Below, piece after piece: positions 16,027 to 27,395 of a stretch of 64,000 nt of DNA (positions within the stretch are counted from its first letter, which is position 1; every line of letters begins with the position of its first letter). Where the stretch lies: assembly GCF_030646115.1 (NCBI RefSeq), contig NZ_JAUSMX010000008.1, positions 1 to 64,000 on the forward strand. The letters run 5' to 3'. Position numbers and translations under genes: made by a program. This DNA is from Fluviicoccus sp. Its GTDB lineage: Bacteria > Pseudomonadota > Gammaproteobacteria > Pseudomonadales > Moraxellaceae. The notes under the pieces are model-generated. The model did not search any database. It saw only the letters and a list, made by a program, of their open reading frames with translations, and was not told the DNA's origin.

Positions 16027-17412
16027 TTAGCCGATACGGACGCGGGCCCGCGCCACGGCGGCCAGCACCTGGTTGGGAGCCGTGCCGCCAATATGGTTGC
16101 GGGCGTTCACCGAGCCTTCCAGCGACAGCACATCAAAAACATCCTGCTGGATGGTGTCGCTGAACTGGCGCAGTTCGTCCAGCGTCATTGCGCCCAGGTC
16201 CTGGCCGGTCTGCACGCCATAGGCCACGGCCTTGCCGACAATTTCATGGGCGTCGCGGAAGGCGGTGCCGCGCTTCACCAGATAGTCTGCGAGGTCGGTG
16301 GCGGTGGCGAAACCGCGTAGCGCCGCTTCGCGCATCGACTCCCGGTTAGGCTTCAACGCCGGCACCATGTCGGCGAAGGCGCGCAGACAGCCTTTCATGG
16401 TGTCGATGGCGTCGAACAACGGCTCCTTGTCTTCCTGGTTGTCCTTGTTGTAGGCCAGTGGCTGGCCCTTCATCAGCGTCAGCAGGCTGATCAGATGGCC
16501 GTTAACGCGGCCGCTCTTGCCGCGCACCAGTTCCGGCACGTCCGGATTTTTCTTTTGCGGCATGATGCTGGAGCCGGTGCAGAAGCGGTCCGGGATATCG
16601 ACGAACTTGAACTGCTGGGAATTCCACAGGATCAGCTCTTCGCTCATCCGCGACAGGTGGGTCACGGTCAGCGCGGCGGCGGCGCAGAATTCAATGGCGA
16701 AGTCGCGGTCGGACACGGCGTCCAGCGAGTTCTCGCAGACGGCCTCGAAACCCAGCAACTCAGCAGTGTAGGCGCGGTCGATGGGATAGGTGGTGCCGGC
16801 GAGGGCGGCCGAGCCCAGCGGCAGGCGGTTGACGCGCTTGCGGCAGTCAGCCAGGCGCTCACTGTCACGCACAAGCATCTCGAACCAGGCCAGCAGGTGG
16901 TGGCCGAAAGTCACGGGCTGGGCGGTCTGTAAATGGGTGAAGCCGGGCATGATGGTGTGGGCCTCACGCTCGGCCAGATCCAGCAGGCCGGTTTGCAGAC
17001 GGTGGATTTCGCCGCGCAGGAAGTCGATCTCATCGCGCAGGTAGAGACGGATGTCGGTGGCGACCTGGTCGTTGCGGCTACGTCCGGTATGCAGTTTCTT
17101 GCCGGTGATGCCGATGCGGTCGGTCAGGCGCGACTCGATGTTCATGTGCACGTCTTCCAGGTCGACGCGCCACTCGAAGTTGCCGGACTCAATGTCGGCC
17201 TGAATGGCGGTCAGTCCCTCGATGATCGCGTCACGCTCGGCATCGGTAAGCACCGCAGCGCGGGCCAGCATGGTGGCGTGGGCAATGGAACCCTGGATGT
17301 CGTGACGATATAGTCGCTTGTCGAAATTGACAGAAGCCGTGAATTCGGCCACAAAGGCGTCTGTGGCTTCACTGAAGCGCCCGCCCCACATGGAAGAAGA
17401 AGGTGTGCTCAT
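16027..17412 (-). CDS. argH: Argininosuccinate lyase
   Basis: Splits argininosuccinate to arginine and fumarate, the last step of arginine synthesis; cytosolic tetramer. 461 residues with SMWGGRF at the start, the [13 protein letters not shown] stretch, TMPGFTHLQ-type segment ([13 protein letters not shown]) and the family signature [12 protein letters not shown] containing the catalytic Ser. Full length. It is divergent from algZ with 48 bases between starts, the same arrangement found in pseudomonads. Confidence 0.97.
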   Translation of the reverse strand: MSTPSSSMWGGRFSEATDAFVAEFTASVNFDKRLYRHDIQGSIAHATMLARAAVLTDAERDAIIEGLTAIQADIESGNFEWRVDLEDVHMNIESRLTDRIGITGKKLHTGRSRNDQVATDIRLYLRDEIDFLRGEIHRLQTGLLDLAEREAHTIMPGFTHLQTAQPVTFGHHLLAWFEMLVRDSERLADCRKRVNRLPLGSAALAGTTYPIDRAYTAELLGFEAVCENSLDAVSDRDFAIEFCAAAALTVTHLSRMSEELILWNSQQFKFVDIPDRFCTGSSIMPQKKNPDVPELVRGKSGRVNGHLISLLTLMKGQPLAYNKDNQEDKEPLFDAIDTMKGCLRAFADMVPALKPNRESMREAALRGFATATDLADYLVKRGTAFRDAHEIVGKAVAYGVQTGQDLGAMTLDELRQFSDTIQQDVFDVLSLEGSVNARNHIGGTAPNQVLAAVARARVRIG

Positions 17413-17460
17413 AGGAATCGAGTCTGGGTGGAAAAAATAACGAAGAGTATATCAGGAATC

Positions 17461-18558
17461 ATGTCCGAAACCCCCAAGCCCGCGCAGGCCGGAAGCCCCG
17501 TCGCCGGTGATGATTTTTTCCTGCCCGATTTCTGCAACATGGCGGCGGTGTTCAAGCTGCTGGTGGTCAGCCAATTGCTGGCGCTGTTTCTGCTGATGTC
17601 GGAAATCAGCACCCTGAGCCCTTTTCCCTGGGTGGCGCTGGGCCTGAAATCGCTGTTGCTGTCCTGGGTGGCGATCAGTTCGGCCGGCCTGTTCTGCGCC
17701 TTGCGCGGGCTATTGCAGAAGATGCGGCGCTCCTCGGCAGCCTTTGTCATATTTTTCCTGTTTCTGGCGCTGGTGGCTTTTTTCACGTTTCTGGCGGAAG
17801 GCGTGTTGCTGTTTCTGGGCATCCACCAGCCGGGAGAAGTTAACCTGGGGTTGTCGCTGGTTCGCAATCTGTTCATGGGCGGCATTATCGCCGGGCTGGT
17901 GCTTCGTTATTTCTACCTGCAGGAGCAACTGCTGCGCCGCCAGCGCACCGAGCTGACCGCCCGGTTGCAGGCTTTGCAGGCGCGTATCCGTCCGCATTTC
18001 CTGTTCAACTCCATGAATATCATCGCCAGCCTGATCACGGTTGATCCGGATTTGGCCGAAGAGGTGGTTGAAGATCTTTCCACGCTGTTCCGCGCCAGCC
18101 TCAAGGCGGAAGGGGAGGTGCCGCTGACCGAGGAGATTTCCCTCTGCGAGCGTTATCTCAATATCGAGAAACTGCGTCTGGGAAACCGTTTGCTGATGGA
18201 CTGGCGGGTGGAAAATTTGCCCGCCGGACTGCGAATTCCGGCGTTGACCTTGCAACCCTTGCTGGAAAATGCCATTTATCATGGTGTGGAACCCGCTTCG
18301 GAGCCGGCCAAGGTCACCATTCTGGTTTCGTGGACCGGACAGGAGGTGACGATTGTGATCACAAACCCGTATCATGCGCACAAGCGGAGTCACCACAAGG
18401 GTAACCAGATGGCGGTGGGTAATATCCGCGAACGTCTGCATGCACATTACGGCGAAAAAGCTAAACTACAGACGAAGGCGACGGAAAACCTCTACACCAC
18501 CTACCTGAGCTATCCTTTTGCTCTGGTGCAGCAGGTTGGCAAAACTTCCGAAGAATAA
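17461..18558 (+). CDS. algZ: LytS/AlgZ-type sensor histidine kinase
   Basis: 365 residues. Four membrane segments at about 33-52, 60-82, 93-120 and 132-152 are followed by the His_kinase domain, with the phospho-acceptor in RPHFLFNSMN (H179), and a C-terminal ATPase domain with LQPLLENAIYHGVEP as N-box. The last ATP-binding motifs are weak, as usual in AlgZ/FimS. I start it at 17461 (MSETPKP) for length and a nearby AGGA. It precedes algR by 21 bases. In Pseudomonas the pair controls pili and exopolysaccharide; the targets here are unknown. Confidence 0.92.
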   Translation: MSETPKPAQAGSPVAGDDFFLPDFCNMAAVFKLLVVSQLLALFLLMSEISTLSPFPWVALGLKSLLLSWVAISSAGLFCALRGLLQKMRRSSAAFVIFFLFLALVAFFTFLAEGVLLFLGIHQPGEVNLGLSLVRNLFMGGIIAGLVLRYFYLQEQLLRRQRTELTARLQALQARIRPHFLFNSMNIIASLITVDPDLAEEVVEDLSTLFRASLKAEGEVPLTEEISLCERYLNIEKLRLGNRLLMDWRVENLPAGLRIPALTLQPLLENAIYHGVEPASEPAKVTILVSWTGQEVTIVITNPYHAHKRSHHKGNQMAVGNIRERLHAHYGEKAKLQTKATENLYTTYLSYPFALVQQVGKTSEE

Positions 18559-18579
18559 AGAGATAACAACGGAGGCCCT

Positions 18580-19329
18580 ATGAGAGTTCTGGTATGCGAC
18601 GATGAAGCCCTGGCCCGGGACCGTCTGGTGCGCATGTTGCGCGATGCCGCCCACTGTGAAGTGGTCGGCGAGGCCGAGAACGGCCTGGAGGCGCTAAGCA
18701 AGGTCGCGACGTTGACGCCCGATCTGGTGCTGCTGGATATACGCATGCCGGTCATGGATGGTATTGCCTGCGCCGAAGAGTTGGCCCGCTTGCCCAACCC
18801 CCCGGCCGTCATTTTCATTACCGCGTTCGACGAGCATGCCTTGGCCGCTTTTCAGGTCGAGGCCATTGGCTACCTGCTGAAGCCGGTGCGCCGTGACCAG
18901 TTGAACGAAGCCTTGTCCCGCGCCACCCGTGTCAACCGCGCCCAATTGCAGGGTTTGCGGGTGCAGGCCAATGACGAGGAGCGACAACCGGGCGTCACCC
19001 GCAACCACATTACCGCCCGCACCCATCGCGGACTGGAGCTGGTGCCGCTTGACGATATCTATTACTTTCTGGCGGATCAAAAATACGTCACCGTCCGCCA
19101 CACCAAGGGCACGGTGCTGATTGACGAGACGCTGAAGGAGCTGGAAACCGAATTCGGCAACCGTTTCATCAGGGTGCATCGCAACGCCCTGATGTCGGCC
19201 ACCTATCTGGAAGGGCTGGAATTGCTGGCTTCCGGACAGTATCAGGTGCGGCTGAAAGGCATTCCGGACAAGCTGCTGGTCAGCCGTCGTCATTTGGCGG
19301 ATATCCGCGATAAAATGCATAATTTGTGA
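18580..19329 (+). CDS. algR: LytTR-family response regulator (AlgR-like)
   Basis: 249 residues. The receiver domain (1-115) has the acidic pair DD near residue 7, the phosphorylation site D53 in LLDIRMPVMDG and the Lys in YLLKPVRRDQL. The C-terminal LytTR DNA-binding domain (about 145-247) contains YYFLADQKYVTVRHTKG and FIRVHRNALMS. GGAGG precedes the ATG. It forms an operon with the kinase upstream and likely regulates as phosphorylated dimers at direct repeats. The argH/algZ/algR/hemC order supports orthology to AlgR. Confidence 0.94.
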   Translation: MRVLVCDDEALARDRLVRMLRDAAHCEVVGEAENGLEALSKVATLTPDLVLLDIRMPVMDGIACAEELARLPNPPAVIFITAFDEHALAAFQVEAIGYLLKPVRRDQLNEALSRATRVNRAQLQGLRVQANDEERQPGVTRNHITARTHRGLELVPLDDIYYFLADQKYVTVRHTKGTVLIDETLKELETEFGNRFIRVHRNALMSATYLEGLELLASGQYQVRLKGIPDKLLVSRRHLADIRDKMHNL

Positions 19330-19423
19330 TAAAAAGGGTGGCTGTCGCCGCCGTTAGTTGCCGACAATCAGAATAAAGCCGTCACAAAAAGAAGAGCCGC
19401 GACTGTGCGGCTGGGGTTGTTAT

Positions 19424-20551
19424 ATGGGTAAGTGGATGTTTATGCGCCACATTTTGGCGCTATGGGTGGTTGTTGCCGCTCTGTCCGGCTGCAGCAGCCT
19501 GCCTGCCGTCAAGTCCGAGGAACCTGAGAAATATACCCTGGCCCCCGGCGCTGGCGAATCCCGGCATTTCTTCACCCGCAGCGGCTTGCGCCTTTTCGGC
19601 CAATGGTGGTTGCCGGCGGGCAGCCCCAAGGCTGTCGTGCTGCTGGCGCACGGCACCGCCGTCCATTCCGGTTTTTATGATCCCTGGGCCAAAGACCTGA
19701 ACAGCCGCGGTTATGCGGTGTTCGGTATTGACTTGCGCGGCTGGGGCCAGTCCCAGGGTTATGGTCGCCGGGGTTCAGTGGGCAAGATTGATGAGTACGT
19801 CGAGGATATCGAGATCGCCCGGCGTGAAGTGCGCCGTCGCTTCCCTGGCAAACCGGTCTATTTGCAGGGGGAGTCTCTGGGCGGCGCCGTGGTGCTGATG
19901 GCGCATATCTCCGGACGGGTCGCCAGCGACGGGTTGGTGTTGAATGCGCCCGCTATTCAGTTGAATCCCGGTAAATTCCTCGGCATCCCCAACCGTTTTG
20001 CCGGTTTCGGATTGTGGACAGCCGCTCAGGGCGCCAAGAATTTCCCAGAAGCGCCGGTGCTGCCGATCTGGAAAAGTTTCACCTGGACCGTCGTTCAGGA
20101 CCCGGCGGTCAAGGAGCGCTTCTGGAGCGACCCCAATACCGCGCACAAAGCCCTTCCCGCCAGTTTCCTGGTCGCCATGCAGGATGTCACCCAGCGGCTT
20201 CAGCAAAATGTCAACAATGTCCGGATTCCCTTTATTGTCCTGCAAGGCACTCGTGACGCCTTGGTGTCGAAGGCCGGCAGCCAGCTGCTGATGGACAAGG
20301 CGGTCAGCGCCGACAAGACCCTGAAGCTGTACGACGGCATGCGCCACGCCACTTTGCACGATGTGGACAAGGACAAGGTCTGGACCGACATCACCGGCTG
20401 GCTGGACACCCACGCAGCCAAGGCGATTGCCGACCGGGCGAAGAATCCGGGTGAATACATTGAAGTTTCTGAATCCGGCCAGGATGAAGAGTCCGGGAAG
20501 ACGGCCTATCGTTCGCGCTACCAACAACTGACCATGACCACGAGGAATTGA
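19424..20551 (+). CDS. Alpha/beta hydrolase lipoprotein (monoacylglycerol-lipase-like)
   Basis: 375 residues. A lipobox ALSGC follows a hydrophobic start, so the enzyme is lipid-anchored in the envelope. The fold elements are HGTAVHSG (oxyanion region), DLRGWGQS, nucleophile elbow GESLGG, then an Asp in QGTRDALVS and His in DGMRHATLHD. The pattern fits the Hydrolase_4 / monoacylglycerol lipase group. Start chosen at 19424 (GGGG upstream); 19442 is also possible. Three bases separate its stop from the TRL-like gene, so they are co-transcribed. Confidence 0.85.
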   Translation: MGKWMFMRHILALWVVVAALSGCSSLPAVKSEEPEKYTLAPGAGESRHFFTRSGLRLFGQWWLPAGSPKAVVLLAHGTAVHSGFYDPWAKDLNSRGYAVFGIDLRGWGQSQGYGRRGSVGKIDEYVEDIEIARREVRRRFPGKPVYLQGESLGGAVVLMAHISGRVASDGLVLNAPAIQLNPGKFLGIPNRFAGFGLWTAAQGAKNFPEAPVLPIWKSFTWTVVQDPAVKERFWSDPNTAHKALPASFLVAMQDVTQRLQQNVNNVRIPFIVLQGTRDALVSKAGSQLLMDKAVSADKTLKLYDGMRHATLHDVDKDKVWTDITGWLDTHAAKAIADRAKNPGEYIEVSESGQDEESGKTAYRSRYQQLTMTTRN

Positions 20552-20554
20552 TCC

Positions 20555-20866
20555 ATGAAGAAACTGATCGGCCCGGCGCTGCTGGCAGCGGCCCTGACAG
20601 GATGTGCCACGGGAATGAGCCCGGTTACCGGCACTTTCTATACCAATGTCTCCGGCCCGCTGGCGGCTACTGACAACCCGGAAAAGCCCACCAAGATCGG
20701 CCGTTCCACCGCCCGCTCCATCCTCGGGGTCTATGCAGTGGGTAACGCCAGTATCGAACAGGCGGCCAAGAACGCCGGTATCAGCCGCATTCATCATGTC
20801 GATTATGAAACCCAGAGCATTATGGGTGTCATTGCCGATGTCACGATCGTGGTTTACGGCAACTAA
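20555..20866 (+). CDS. TRL-like domain lipoprotein
   Basis: 103 residues. Lipobox ALTGC near residue 17, then MSPVTGTFYTNVSGPLAATDNPEKPTKIGRST with the TGxFY and GxSTA pattern of the TRL (tRNA-associated locus) family and a C-terminal strand IIxVYGN. TRL-like proteins are small outer-membrane lipoproteins of unknown role, often repeated in genomes. It is translationally close to the hydrolase gene upstream (three bases). Confidence 0.8.
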   Translation: MKKLIGPALLAAALTGCATGMSPVTGTFYTNVSGPLAATDNPEKPTKIGRSTARSILGVYAVGNASIEQAAKNAGISRIHHVDYETQSIMGVIADVTIVVYGN

Positions 20867-21010
20867 GGCGGTCGCTCCGGCCTGAAGGTGCGTCCCTGCC
20901 GGGGCGCGCCGGTTTCAACCTGCTTCGGCGCTCCGACAGGATATCCCCCTTTTATCGGCGCATTCCAGCCGCCATAATGCCCCCAGTTATTTTTACCGGC
21001 AGGCGCCCCC

Positions 21011-21937
21011 ATGAAAACCCTCCGCATCGCCACCCGCAAGAGCCCCCTGGCGCTCTGGCAGGCTGAGTATGTCAAGTCCTTGCTCCAGCAATACCATCCC
21101 GGCCTGAACATCGAACTGGTGACCTTCACGACCCAGGGGGATCGCATTCTTGACGCCCCTCTGGCCAAAATCGGCGGCAAGGGACTGTTCGTCAAGGAAC
21201 TGGAAGCCGCCATGCTGGAAGGCGCTGCGGATATCGCCGTGCATTCGATGAAGGATGTGCCAATGGACTGCCCGGATGGCTTGGGCATCGTCACCATCTG
21301 CCAGCGCGAAAATCCGCTGGACGCATTGGTGTCGGGTCGTTACGGCTCGCTGGAGATGCTGCCGCCCGGAGCCGTGGTCGGTACGTCCAGTCTCCGGCGT
21401 CAGTGCCAGTTACGCGCCGTGCGCCCCGATCTGGTGTTGAAGGACCTGCGCGGTAATGTCGGCACCCGGCTGGGCAAGCTGGATGGCGGTGAATATGACG
21501 CGATTGTCCTTGCCAGCGCCGGACTGCTGCGTTTGGGCTTGCCGCAGCGGATCACGCAATATATGGGCGACGACTTGCTGCTGCCGGCGGTAGGGCAGGG
21601 CGCCGTCGGCATTGAAGCACGTCTGGATGATACGGAAACCCTGGCGTTGCTGGCTCCCCTGCATCATCAGTCGACTGCGACCTGTGTGCTGGCGGAGCGC
21701 GCCATGAATCGCCGCCTGCATGGCGGATGTCAGGTACCCATCGCCGGTTATGCCGTATTGCGGGAGGGTGTGCTCAGCCTGCGCGGGCTGGTGGGCAGTC
21801 TGGACGGTCGGCGGATTCTGCGCGCTGCGGCCGAGACGTCCGATCCTGCCCGCGCGGAAGTCCTGGGTGTGGAAGTGGCTGAACAACTGCTGGGTGATGG
21901 TGCCGCCGCCTTGCTGGCGGCCTCCGGCCTGGCTTGA
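21011..21937 (+). CDS. hemC: Porphobilinogen deaminase (hydroxymethylbilane synthase)
   Basis: Polymerises four porphobilinogens to hydroxymethylbilane. 308 residues with [15 protein letters not shown] at the start, the GDRILD and KGLFVKELE blocks, [12 protein letters not shown], and the dipyrromethane-cofactor cysteine in [15 protein letters not shown] near residue 240. It heads hemC-hemD-hemX-hemY. A 144-base gap separates it from the TRL-like gene and probably holds its promoter. Confidence 0.98.
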   Translation: MKTLRIATRKSPLALWQAEYVKSLLQQYHPGLNIELVTFTTQGDRILDAPLAKIGGKGLFVKELEAAMLEGAADIAVHSMKDVPMDCPDGLGIVTICQRENPLDALVSGRYGSLEMLPPGAVVGTSSLRRQCQLRAVRPDLVLKDLRGNVGTRLGKLDGGEYDAIVLASAGLLRLGLPQRITQYMGDDLLLPAVGQGAVGIEARLDDTETLALLAPLHHQSTATCVLAERAMNRRLHGGCQVPIAGYAVLREGVLSLRGLVGSLDGRRILRAAAETSDPARAEVLGVEVAEQLLGDGAAALLAASGLA

Positions 21938-22740
21938 TGATGATGCCGGTTGCCGCTTCATCTCAGCCGCGCCCACTGGCCGGGCTGCGTGTCATCAATA
22001 CGCGCCCGGCCGATCGTGCGCCAGCCTTGAGCGCAGCGCTTGAGGCGGCCGGTGCGGCCGTAGATTTTCTGCCCTTGCTGGAAATTGCCCCTATGGAGAT
22101 GGGTCCGGAGCAGCGGCGGCAACTCATGGATCTGGACCGGTATCAGGTCGTCTTTGTGGTCAGCCCGACGGCCGCCATGCTGGGTCTGGAACTGCTGCTG
22201 GATTATTGGCCGCAATGGCCGGCGGGCGTAGCGTGGGTGGCGGTGGGCGCGGCCTCCGCGCATGAGCTGGTCAAGGCCGGGCTTGATCCGCAGGTTCCCG
22301 CCATTGAAACCAGCGAAGGCGTGCTGGCCCTTCCTGCACTGAATGCATTACGACCCGGAGACCGGGTGCTGGTGTTGCGTGGCGAAGGCGGCCGCAATCT
22401 GGTGCGGGACTGGCTGCAAGCCAAATCCGTGCGCGTGGACTATCTGGACTTGTACCAGCGCCGCTTCCCTTTGTCTTCCGTGGGCCTGTGGCAAGCGCTG
22501 GAAAGTCAATCCGTGCCGGACGCGGTGATCCTGACCAGCGGTGAGTCGCTCCGGCACTGGCTGGCCTTGGCAGCCGGAGCTGCAACCCGCATTCCGGCGG
22601 TGGTCATCAGTCCGCGACTGGCGGCTCAGGCCCGGCAGGACGGCATACCGGAGGTGGTCGTGGCGGATGGAACCCGCCCGGAGGCCATCGTTGCCGCGCT
22701 TCAGGCTTGGCGGGAGGCCGTCCGGCATGGTATTGATTAG
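21937..22740 (+). CDS. hemD: Uroporphyrinogen-III synthase
   Basis: Closes and inverts ring D of hydroxymethylbilane. 267 residues; family identity is low, as is usual for HemD, but RPADRAPALSAALEAAGA, FVVSPTAA and the C-terminal AVILTSGESLRHWL and VVISPRLAAQA follow the two-domain pattern. Three ATGs in a row (21937, 21940, 21943) overlap the hemC stop as TGATG. I chose the first. A TTG one codon earlier is less likely. Confidence 0.92.
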   Translation: MMMPVAASSQPRPLAGLRVINTRPADRAPALSAALEAAGAAVDFLPLLEIAPMEMGPEQRRQLMDLDRYQVVFVVSPTAAMLGLELLLDYWPQWPAGVAWVAVGAASAHELVKAGLDPQVPAIETSEGVLALPALNALRPGDRVLVLRGEGGRNLVRDWLQAKSVRVDYLDLYQRRFPLSSVGLWQALESQSVPDAVILTSGESLRHWLALAAGAATRIPAVVISPRLAAQARQDGIPEVVVADGTRPEAIVAALQAWREAVRHGID

Positions 22741-22776
22741 GGTTCCCGCCCCATATAAACAACAGGTTCACGCGCC

Positions 22777-23775
22777 ATGACAGACATCCGCCGCTCCCTG
22801 GGGTATTCCGCCCCGGTCAAGACGCGCTATCGTCTGCCTGTGATCCTGTTGATTTTCCTGCTGCTGCCGGGGGCGTTTTACGGACTCTGGTGGTTCTGGC
22901 AACAACAACTGGCCGAGCGTCAGAACCATGACCGGCTCGTGCAGCACCAGTTCGAGCAATTGCTGCATTCCCGCGATACGCTGTCAGCGGAGCTGTCAGG
23001 GCTGCGGCGTGAACAGGAAGGCTTGCGCGGACGGCTGGATACGCTGGGCCAGAGCTTGTCCCCGGTCGAGCGCAGACAATGGCTGGCGAATGAAACAGCC
23101 TATTATCTGGATCTGGCCGAGCAGCACCTGCAATTGCAGCAGGATGTCACGCCGGCCATGCGCCTGATCGAGTTGGCCGACAGCCTGCTGGCCCCTCATG
23201 CCGATCCCGGCCTGGCCCGGCTGCGCGAAGGCCTGGCGGCCGACCGTCTTGAGTTGATGATTGTGCAGCAGGTCGACCACGCCGGGTTGTCCTTGCGGCT
23301 GGATGCACTCAAGCAGCAGGCCACCCGGCTGGCCCTGCCGATGCGGGCCGGCCAACCGCCCTCAGGGTCGGTGGACAAGCCGGTGGCTGCTCCCCACGCC
23401 GCCGTCTGGGAAAAGGGCTGGCAATCTTTCCGTGAGCTCATCACCATCAGGCGCTATGACGCCCCGGTGCGACCCTTGCTGGGCGACGACCAGCGCTGGC
23501 TGTTGCAGCAATCGGTTTATCTGGAGTTGACCCAGGCGCAACTGGCGTTGTGGCGAAACCAGAATTCCCGATATCACCAGAGCCTGGCGAATGTCCAGTC
23601 GTTGCTCAAGGATTATGCGGCCATGGATCCTGCCTTTTCTGCATTGCAGCAGGAACTGGGTTTGCTGGCGGTCCAGAACTTGCCGGCAATACCCCTGACG
23701 CTGCCTAAGTCCCGGCTGGCCCTGACCGCGCTCAAGGACTTGCATCCGGTTACTGCCGGGGCTGCCCAGCCATGA
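22777..23775 (+). CDS. hemX: HemX-family membrane protein
   Basis: 332 residues. A single membrane segment (about 22-42) follows a short cytosolic start, then a coiled-coil stretch (60-95) and a helical periplasmic domain. This is the gammaproteobacterial HemX, long mis-named uroporphyrin-III methyltransferase although it lacks methylase motifs. Its role, probably organising or protecting heme intermediates at the membrane, is not settled. Its stop overlaps the hemY start as ATGA. Confidence 0.9.
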   Translation: MTDIRRSLGYSAPVKTRYRLPVILLIFLLLPGAFYGLWWFWQQQLAERQNHDRLVQHQFEQLLHSRDTLSAELSGLRREQEGLRGRLDTLGQSLSPVERRQWLANETAYYLDLAEQHLQLQQDVTPAMRLIELADSLLAPHADPGLARLREGLAADRLELMIVQQVDHAGLSLRLDALKQQATRLALPMRAGQPPSGSVDKPVAAPHAAVWEKGWQSFRELITIRRYDAPVRPLLGDDQRWLLQQSVYLELTQAQLALWRNQNSRYHQSLANVQSLLKDYAAMDPAFSALQQELGLLAVQNLPAIPLTLPKSRLALTALKDLHPVTAGAAQP

Positions 23776-24986
23776 ATTTCTTTCTGATGGTTCTTGTCAT
23801 TCTGCTGCTGGGCGGCGGCTTGGGGTGGTTGTTCCTGCATGACCCCGGCTACGTGCTGGTGGCCTGGCATCAGACTTCGGTGGAAATGTCGCTGACGTTG
23901 GCGTTGTTGCTGATGCTGGGCGCGGCCGTGGCCGGGCTCATCATTCTCGAACTGTCGCTGGGAGTTTTCGGGTTGCGGCGGGTTATCCGCCAATGGTCAG
24001 AGCAGCGCAAGGTGCAGCGCGCCCAGCAATGCATGGCGGAAGGCGCGGAGTTGCTGTTACAAGGCCATGCGGTTCGCGCGGAAAAGAAATGGCTGCAGGC
24101 CGTTCACCTCTCTCCCCATCCGTTTACTCCGGCCTGGCTGGCCAGCGAGGCCGCCCGCCAGCGGGGGGAATACCGGCTGGCCGAGGACTATCTGGACATG
24201 GTGTCTGCACGTGCGCTCCACTTGCCGCTGGAGTTGGCCCGGCTGCGGCTGTGGATGGACAGCGGTCAGTGGGAGGCTGTTGCCGCCCGCGCCAAAAGCC
24301 TGTATTCCCATTATCGCAAGGAGCCCGCCCTCGCGGAGTTGCTGGTGAATGCCTTGACGCGGTTGCAGGCCTGGCAGGATTTGGCCGATTGGTTGCCGAA
24401 ATTGTCGGGCATGCTCGGCAGTGAGAAGGCGGTGACGCTGGCCGTGGAGGCGCACCGGCAAGTGATGCTTTGGATGGCGCATACCGGTAACCGCATGGAC
24501 CGTGTCGCCTCGCTGCGTCGGTTGAAAGATTATTGGGCGGGTCTGCCTGCCGCCCTGCGGGAGCATCCGGAGTTGGTGGAGGCCTGCGCCGAGTCGATGG
24601 TGCGGCAGGGTTTTGATGACGAGGCGGAGCCGTTGGTGCGGGAAATGCTGGCCCGAAACTGGCACAACGGGCTGGTTGCCCTCTACGGCCGCATCCGTTG
24701 TTCACATCCGGAGGATTCCTTGCGGCAGGCCCAGGCCTGGCAAACGCGCCATCCGGCCAACCCCCTGCTGCTGCTGACCCTGGGGCGGCTCAACCTGCAG
24801 AACCGGGATTGGGCGTCAGCCCGCGCCTGTCTGGAGCAGAGCCTGAGCCTGGGTAAAAACAGTGAAACCTACGCCGAGTATGTACGGCTGTTGCAGCACC
24901 TGAATGATCCCGAAGCCATGCATTATCTGGTGGCGGGCCTGCAGCAGTTGACGACGCGCCCCTTGCCTTCCCTGCCGATGCCTTGA
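23772..24986 (+). CDS. hemY: HemY family TPR protein
   Basis: 404 residues with two N-terminal membrane segments (about 2-22 and 38-62) and a long helical domain made of tetratricopeptide-like repeats. This is the proteobacterial HemY of unknown role, not the Bacillus protoporphyrinogen oxidase of the same name. Overlap with hemX indicates translational coupling and a joint function at the inner membrane. Confidence 0.92.
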   Translation: MNFFLMVLVILLLGGGLGWLFLHDPGYVLVAWHQTSVEMSLTLALLLMLGAAVAGLIILELSLGVFGLRRVIRQWSEQRKVQRAQQCMAEGAELLLQGHAVRAEKKWLQAVHLSPHPFTPAWLASEAARQRGEYRLAEDYLDMVSARALHLPLELARLRLWMDSGQWEAVAARAKSLYSHYRKEPALAELLVNALTRLQAWQDLADWLPKLSGMLGSEKAVTLAVEAHRQVMLWMAHTGNRMDRVASLRRLKDYWAGLPAALREHPELVEACAESMVRQGFDDEAEPLVREMLARNWHNGLVALYGRIRCSHPEDSLRQAQAWQTRHPANPLLLLTLGRLNLQNRDWASARACLEQSLSLGKNSETYAEYVRLLQHLNDPEAMHYLVAGLQQLTTRPLPSLPMP

Positions 24987-25020
24987 GGCATCGAGCGATG
25001 AGCCAGTTGCCGCCCGCTTA

Positions 25021-25629
25021 TCAGCGATGAGGCGGCTTCAGGCTGGTAGCATCCAGATCCCGCAAGAAACCGGGGTTGCCGAACCAGATGCGATTGAACC
25101 GGAAATCAAACATCTCGCGGATGGCCTGATCGGCGGTCCATCCCTCCATGATCATCCGGTAGGCCGCCACCGAGTAACCGGTACGGTCGCGCCCTTGCTG
25201 ACAGTGAACAAATACAGCCCCACCCCCTTGTTGGCGCACCTGCTCAACTTCCTGCAAGAACAACCGTATTTTGTCGGCGTCCGGTCTCCAGGCCTTCATG
25301 GGTATCTGTAAATAGCGGAGTCCGGTGCCGGTCAGGAGCGGCAGGTCGCTGTTGTCATCACCAATCCGCAAGTTGATGACCGTTGTCACGCCTGCCTTGG
25401 CCAGCGACTGGAAACCTTCACGGGTCGGTTGCGCGCCCCGCCATAAGGCCGGTGACACGCGGGTGAAGTTGAGCACTCCCGGCATGCAATCATCGCAGGG
25501 TAGCCGGGCGGCGGGGTGGGGCGGACTGACCGGAGGCGAAACGCAGCCGCTGAGAAATAACACGCACAACAGGGCTGCTGTCAGCCGGAGGCGGCTAAGG
25601 AACGCCGGAATATCCGGGTAGGTTTGCAC
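25021..25629 (-). CDS. Tyrosine/dual-specificity-phosphatase-like lipoprotein
   Basis: 202 residues from a GTG start. A hydrophobic segment ends in the lipobox LSGC (Cys29), so it should sit in the envelope. The phosphatase loop HCQQGRDRTG follows CX5R and a preceding WPD-loop analogue may be MKAWRPDADK. The frame opens further upstream only with a TTG at 25701, inside the atp promoter, so I prefer GTG 25629. A periplasmic PTP could act on phosphosugars, lipids or phosphotyrosine of capsule-type kinases; unknown. Confidence 0.8.
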   Translation of the reverse strand: MQTYPDIPAFLSRLRLTAALLCVLFLSGCVSPPVSPPHPAARLPCDDCMPGVLNFTRVSPALWRGAQPTREGFQSLAKAGVTTVINLRIGDDNSDLPLLTGTGLRYLQIPMKAWRPDADKIRLFLQEVEQVRQQGGGAVFVHCQQGRDRTGYSVAAYRMIMEGWTADQAIREMFDFRFNRIWFGNPGFLRDLDATSLKPPHR

Positions 25630-25673
25630 AAATAATATCCGATAAACGGTTCTTTCAGAAATTACTGTAAGAC

Positions 25674-25702
25674 TTGCCAAGCCAGAATGCAATCTATACA
25701 AT
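25674..25702 (+). promoter_or_regulatory. Sigma-70-type promoter of the ATP synthase operon
   Basis: TTGCCA (25674-25679) and TACAAT (25697-25702) are separated by 17 bases, each one or two bases from consensus. Transcription would begin near 25709, about 55 bases before atpI. No other good candidate was seen between the phosphatase gene and atpI. Confidence 0.7.
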
Positions 25703-25763
25703 TCGCGGCGCTGAAAGTGGCAATCCCCGCGTTGCCGCTCATTGTTACCTGCGTGGAACTATT

Positions 25764-27046
<1,283 letters not shown>

Positions 27047-27049
27047 TAA

Positions 27050-27349
<300 letters not shown>

Positions 27350-27395
27350 TTCGACAGACGCAATTTTTCCCGCAACTGCCGAATGAGGTGTTAGT

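Noticed and set aside
19395-19412. Small hairpin AGCCGC / GCGGCT before the alpha/beta hydrolase gene
   Set aside because: Six-base stem, no U tract, likely chance.
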